Shown: piece after piece, positions 29,466-33,432 of the stretch
Numbering within the stretch: the stretch's first letter is position 1
Layout of the letters: every line of letters begins with the position of its first letter
Assembly (NCBI GenBank): GCA_040752275.1
Contig: JBFMFH010000100.1
Span: 1 to 33,432, forward strand
Origin: JBFMFH01 sp040752275
GTDB taxonomy: Bacteria; Acidobacteriota; Vicinamibacteria; Vicinamibacterales; JAKQTR01
Direction of reading: 5' to 3'
Length of the DNA: 33,432 nucleotides
Notes under the pieces: model-generated
What the model was told of the DNA's origin: nothing
Databases searched by the model: none
Seen by the model: only the letters and a program-made list of their open reading frames with translations
Translations under genes and position numbers: made by a program

Positions 29466-29718
29466 GCGATGGTGACTCCGATGCGGTCTCGCGGGACATT
29501 GCGGGCGACGGCCCGTTCGCGACGGCCAGTCCCGGCGTGACCCGGCCAGTCCGTCAGTCCCGGGGACTTGACACCACCGGCGCCGCCCAACGATACTGCC
29601 CCGCCGGTTCGAGCGTCGGCGGTCTCGGCGGCAGCGCCCCCCGTGGTCCGAGCGCGACGCATCGTCACGTGCCTGGGAACCGTACTCATCGAGCCCTTCG
29701 CGAACAGTAGGAGGCAGT

Positions 29719-31836
29719 ATGAAGAAGCAGGTCGCCCTGCTGGCGTGCGCCGGCGTCCTCGTCACGAGTGCGCTCCTTCGCGCGCAGATCACCCCGTGGT
29801 TGCAGGTCTCGCTGCTGCCCGAGGCTCAAATGGCGGAAATCATCGGCGAGTCCTCGGGCGAGAATGCGTGGAAGATGGTCATGGAAACGGGCGGATACGA
29901 CAAGGACCGCATGCCCGACGACTTCTCCGGCCTCTTCCATGAGACGCGGTTCTACCTCGACCGGCTGAAGGCCTACCGGCTGCCGGGCGCCGAAGTCGTG
30001 ACCTTCCCGGGTGGCGAGACGTGGGATGCCGTGAAGGGCGAGCTGTGGGAGATCACGCCCATCCGCCAGAAGCTGGCGTCGTACCTGGACATGGCGGCCA
30101 TGCTGGCCACGGGCAGCACGACCGGCCAGGCGACCGGCGAGCTGGTGTGGGTCGGCAGCGGGCGACCTCCCGACTTCGAGAGCAAGGACGTCGCGGGCAG
30201 GATCGTGGTCACCGAAGGCTCCGCATCGGCCGTGCATCAGCTCGCCTGCCTGGACAAGGGCGCACTCGGCGTCATTTCGATCCAGGGCACGCGGCCGTAC
30301 TTCGACCCGATCCAGATTGGCTGGGCCGGTGTCAGGGGTACCACCGAGAAGCCTGCGAAGTTCGCCTTCCAGATTCCTCCGCGTGAGGGCGACTACCTGA
30401 AGCGCCGTCTGCTGGCCGGGCAGAAGATCACCGCCCGCGCCACCGTCGAGTCGGCCACGCGACGCTACACGCTGCAGGACGTCGTGTGGCACATTCCCGG
30501 GACCGACCCCAACGCGGGCGAGATCATCCTCTCGGCGCACCTGTTCGAGGGCTACGTCAAACAGGGCGGGAACGACGACATCTCCGGCAGCGCCTCACTC
30601 GTCGAGGTCGGGCGCACGCTCAATACGCTCATCGCCGAAGGGCGTCTCCCGCGTCCGACGCGCACTATCCGCTTCCTGATCGGCCCGGAGTTCTCCGGCA
30701 CCGGGCCGTGGGTGAAGGCGAACGCCGCGCTCATGGAGAAGACGCTCTGCAACATCAACCTGGACATGGTCGGGCTCAACCTGAGCCGGAGCCAGTCGTT
30801 CATGTGCCTGATGCGGACGACCTTCGGCAATCCTCACTACATCAACGACGTGATGGAGCACTACTACCGGTTCGTCGGCGAGGGCAGCCGCGAGCGAATC
30901 CAGAACCGCGGCACGTCCTACCCGGTGCTGCAGCGGATCGTGGCGCCGACGGGCGTCGATGAGCCCTTCTACTACAGCATCGAGACGCACTACGGCGCGT
31001 CGGACCACGAAGTCTTCAACGATTGGGGCGTCCAGGTTCCAGGCATCATGATGATCGACTGGCCGGATCGCTGGTACCACACCTCGGGCGACCACGTCGA
31101 CAAGACGGATCCGACCACGCTCAAGCGGGTCACCGTGATCGCGGCCGCCGCCGCCTACACGATTGCGAACGCGGACGATTCGATGGCGATGCGGATTGCG
31201 AGCGAGACCGCCAGCAACGGCACGAGGCGGCTCGGGATCCAGCTCGCGCGGGGCGTGGCGGAGATGGACGCCGCGTCCACCGACACCATGGCGGGGGCCT
31301 ACCGGCGCGCACGGGGGCACATCGAGGCGGCCGTGATCAACGAGAGGGACACGCTCGAGACGATCAACGAGCTCGCCGCCGACAGGGCACGTGTCGCTGC
31401 GCATGTGCTGGTCCTCGAGAAGTCCATCGAGGAGGTCGGCGCCGCCCAGCTCCGCGGGCTCGACGCGCACATGAGGATCGCGGCAGCGCGGCTGAAGCTG
31501 GCGCCCGTCGTACTCGCGCCGACGGACCTCGAGCTGAAGGCGGCTTCAATCGTTCCGAAGCAGACGGCCAACGTGAGGGCCAACGGCTACCAGGGATACC
31601 GGCAGTTCCTGCCGCCGCAGTCCGAGATGACCCGGTTCCGGGGCCTGGACGTCAACGAGCTCGCCCGCCTCGTCGACGGCAGGCACTCGTTGCTCGACAT
31701 GAAGAAGATGCTCGAGGCACAGTCAGCGGCCACCGCCGATCTGCAGTTGATGATGGACTACATGGATGTCCTGGCCAAGGCAGGACTCGTCGAGATCCCG
31801 CCGCCGGCCAAGGCGGCGAGGACACCGAAGAAGTAG
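29719..31836 (+). CDS. secreted M28-family aminopeptidase-like protein with PA domain
   Basis: A 705-residue exported protein with a signal peptide (VALLACAGVLVTSALLRAQ). Residues about 130-250 form a PA-type insert (VAGRIVVTEGSASAV, KGALGVISIQG). The M28 zinc-peptidase core follows: SAHLFEG with the first His, GGNDDISGSA with the bridging Asp, FLIGPEFSGT with the Glu pair region, CNINLDMVGLN with the Asp, and WYHTSGDHVDK with the last His. The canonical HxD is HLFE and the EE pair reads PEF, so the metal site is atypical. A helical C-terminal extension (about 490-700) is unusual. AGGAGG lies before the ATG at 29719. It converges on the second M28 gene with a 17-base gap. Confidence 0.88.
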   Translation: MKKQVALLACAGVLVTSALLRAQITPWLQVSLLPEAQMAEIIGESSGENAWKMVMETGGYDKDRMPDDFSGLFHETRFYLDRLKAYRLPGAEVVTFPGGETWDAVKGELWEITPIRQKLASYLDMAAMLATGSTTGQATGELVWVGSGRPPDFESKDVAGRIVVTEGSASAVHQLACLDKGALGVISIQGTRPYFDPIQIGWAGVRGTTEKPAKFAFQIPPREGDYLKRRLLAGQKITARATVESATRRYTLQDVVWHIPGTDPNAGEIILSAHLFEGYVKQGGNDDISGSASLVEVGRTLNTLIAEGRLPRPTRTIRFLIGPEFSGTGPWVKANAALMEKTLCNINLDMVGLNLSRSQSFMCLMRTTFGNPHYINDVMEHYYRFVGEGSRERIQNRGTSYPVLQRIVAPTGVDEPFYYSIETHYGASDHEVFNDWGVQVPGIMMIDWPDRWYHTSGDHVDKTDPTTLKRVTVIAAAAAYTIANADDSMAMRIASETASNGTRRLGIQLARGVAEMDAASTDTMAGAYRRARGHIEAAVINERDTLETINELAADRARVAAHVLVLEKSIEEVGAAQLRGLDAHMRIAAARLKLAPVVLAPTDLELKAASIVPKQTANVRANGYQGYRQFLPPQSEMTRFRGLDVNELARLVDGRHSLLDMKKMLEAQSAATADLQLMMDYMDVLAKAGLVEIPPPAKAARTPKK

Positions 31837-31853
31837 AGCGATCGACGCCGACC

Positions 31854-33289
31854 TCAGCGTGACGGCCCGCCCATCAGTCGCAGGGCGCTCAGGAGGCCCA
31901 CGCGGGCACACCAGCCCATGTTGTGTGGCTCGGCATCCGTGGTGTTGGCCGGGATGTCGCCGACCGAGTGGTAGAACGCGTCACCATCGATCGTGACGGT
32001 GCCGGGCTTCTCATCCGGATACCAGTTGATCGGGGGAAGCCCTTCGGTGACTGGCAGTTGGCGTTCGCGGCCCCACGCGGACGTGTACAGGGTCACGGCG
32101 GGATACACGACGCCCTTCGGTTCCCGGGTGTTCTGGAAGACGTACGAATCGGTGCTGCCCTGGCTCCTGTTGCTGGCCGCATGTTCCGGAAATCCGGCCG
32201 CGCCAATGTGATCTCTGATCACGGAGCGAACCAGCGCAACGAGTTCGCGATTCACCGGCACATCGTCGGGCTCGACATACAGCGCCTCCTTCCAGGATCC
32301 GAATCCGGACTGGTCGTAGTTGAAGACGGCTTGCAGCCGCGACGCGTCCGTGTCCATCGCGGCGGCGTACTCGCGGGTCGAGGCCATCTCGCCGCCCCAC
32401 GACGCGAAGCGGAGGTCCCAGGCGGGCTGTGGCATGGTGCCGGCCTTGACGGCGGCGACGAGCGTTCGCGCGATCTCGAGCACGATGGCCACACCCGAGG
32501 CGTTGTCGTTCGCGCCCGGACCGCCCGAGTCAGCATCGCCGTGCGCGCAGAACAGGACGTACTTCGACCGGTCGCGGCCCGGGAGAATCGCCACCACGGT
32601 GTGAGCGGGGTCTGTCCCCGTCCTCGCGTCGAGCGCAAACGACACGCGGACCTTCTCACCCGCAGCCGCCCGCTCCCGGAGCCGTCGCGACTCCCGCTGG
32701 GAAACGGCGAACACGGGCACGCTCCACGTTCCCCTCAACCGGCCGATGCCCGGCCAGCCGCGCACCCCGTTGTCGTCTCGGGAGTCGGGTTGGCAGAGAC
32801 GAGGCATACGGCGCCGGGCGCGGCGTCGATCGAGAGCAGCCCGTCCCCTCTGGACGCAGGCGCTCCCAGGCTCGGCCAGGTGGTCCGAAGCACTTCGTCT
32901 GAGCCTCCCGAGCCAGTGGCGGAGACGCGCACTTCCCATGATACGGGCTGGTACCAGGCACGCGGCGTGTCGGCACGGACGACGACGTCGAGCCCGGCCT
33001 CGCGGAAGGCCCCGGCCAGCCACGCAGCCGCCTCGTGGTTCGACGGGGTGCCGTACATGCGCGGGCCGAACGAGACGAGCCGCCGCACCGTCTCGACCAT
33101 CCTTCCCTCCGAGACGGTGCCCGCCAGCGCGCGTTCGACCGAGAGGGACACCCCGCGGGGCGGCTCCTGTGCATGCAACGCGATCAGCGCCACGGCGGCC
33201 GGCAGCAGCGCGGCCGATACGGCCGCGATGCGGGACGCGCGGCGTCGCGCAGATCGCCCGGCTCCCCCCAACGTGAACCTGGCTGCCAT
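31854..33289 (-). pseudogene. secreted M28-family peptidase interrupted by a one-base frameshift
   Basis: The gene begins with ATG at 33289 (GAGGAG eight bases upstream) and a signal peptide (VSAALLPAAVALIALHAQ). Its first frame runs to a stop near 32735, after AVCLVSANPTPETTTG. The homologous continuation VRGWPGIGRLRGTW resumes in the -1 frame and reaches 31854. The switch is at the CCCC run 32765-32768 (GGGG on the coding strand); one extra base would restore a 478-residue protein. The second part carries the full M28 site: CAHGDAD, GANDNASG, SWGGEMAS, FNYDQSG and FYHSVGD. It is therefore a recent mutation, a homopolymer sequencing error, or a slippage site. Confidence 0.85.
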
Positions 33290-33432
33290 CGGTGTTCTCC
33301 TCGCGGCGATTCGGCAGACCGCGGTCCGCCAGCATGCACCGATCCCGGCTCGACTAGTGCCCTGGAACCGTGATGCCTTGCAGAAGTCCCGGAGCGCGGC
33401 GCCCGGCTGGCAAGGCGCGACGACTGAGCATA

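Overview
The window is GC-rich bacterial chromosomal DNA. Its gene content points to Acidobacteriota, probably a Vicinamibacteria-like (subdivision 6) soil lineage. The indicators are a VWFA protein of the acidobacterial-type family, a short cytochrome c resembling the reaction-centre cytochrome subunit, several secreted M28/M24 peptidases, CarD, and signal peptides on many products. This taxonomic call is inference; no rRNA or ribosomal marker gene is present.

Layout. (1) 1-900: a secreted monohaem cytochrome c and a 5'-truncated redoxin relic. (2) 986-5760: an arsenic resistance locus. Acr3 (minus strand) diverges from a plus-strand operon: a half-length ArsP/YraQ-type permease, a CxxC mini-thioredoxin, and a thioredoxin-like/ArsC arsenate reductase fusion. 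An inverted repeat sits between the two predicted -10 boxes. A facing minus-strand block carries arsR (C-terminal Cys type), arsM, a second arsR (CVC type) and a 7-cysteine mini-ORF whose only plausible start is a CTG overlapping the arsR stop. Together these would reduce arsenate, export arsenite, methylate arsenite, and sense As(III) with two sensor types. (3) 5799-9253: acyl-CoA synthetase, D-2-hydroxyacid dehydrogenase and moaC. (4) 9311-16121: an OPT transporter, an Ig-like secreted protein ending in an in-frame 33-bp tandem repeat, a DUF4126-VWFA fusion, and CarD with a clear promoter and terminator.

(5) 16385-20835: a strongly structured non-coding stretch ahead of an exported methyltransferase, then an accessory islet around tRNA-Leu(CAA). 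The islet holds a Uma2 relic, an orphan nucleotidyltransferase, a secreted alpha/beta hydrolase, an intact MntA-HepT toxin-antitoxin pair and an IS630-type transposase relic. (6) 20835-33289: envelope and secreted functions. These are a CMD/AhpD-like protein, a membrane-anchored protein next to a metzincin-like protease, a Tat-exported creatinase-fold protein, a TPR protein, a glycosidase-like lipoprotein coupled to a beta-barrel protein, and two M28 peptidases, the second interrupted by a single-base frameshift in a C/G homopolymer.

Two themes recur. Several genes (the upstream arsR, the OPT gene, mntA, the TPR gene) have a -10 box 6-7 bases before the ATG and no Shine-Dalgarno sequence, which predicts leaderless mRNAs. 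G-rich heptad repeats able to form G-quadruplexes occur in two intergenic gaps.
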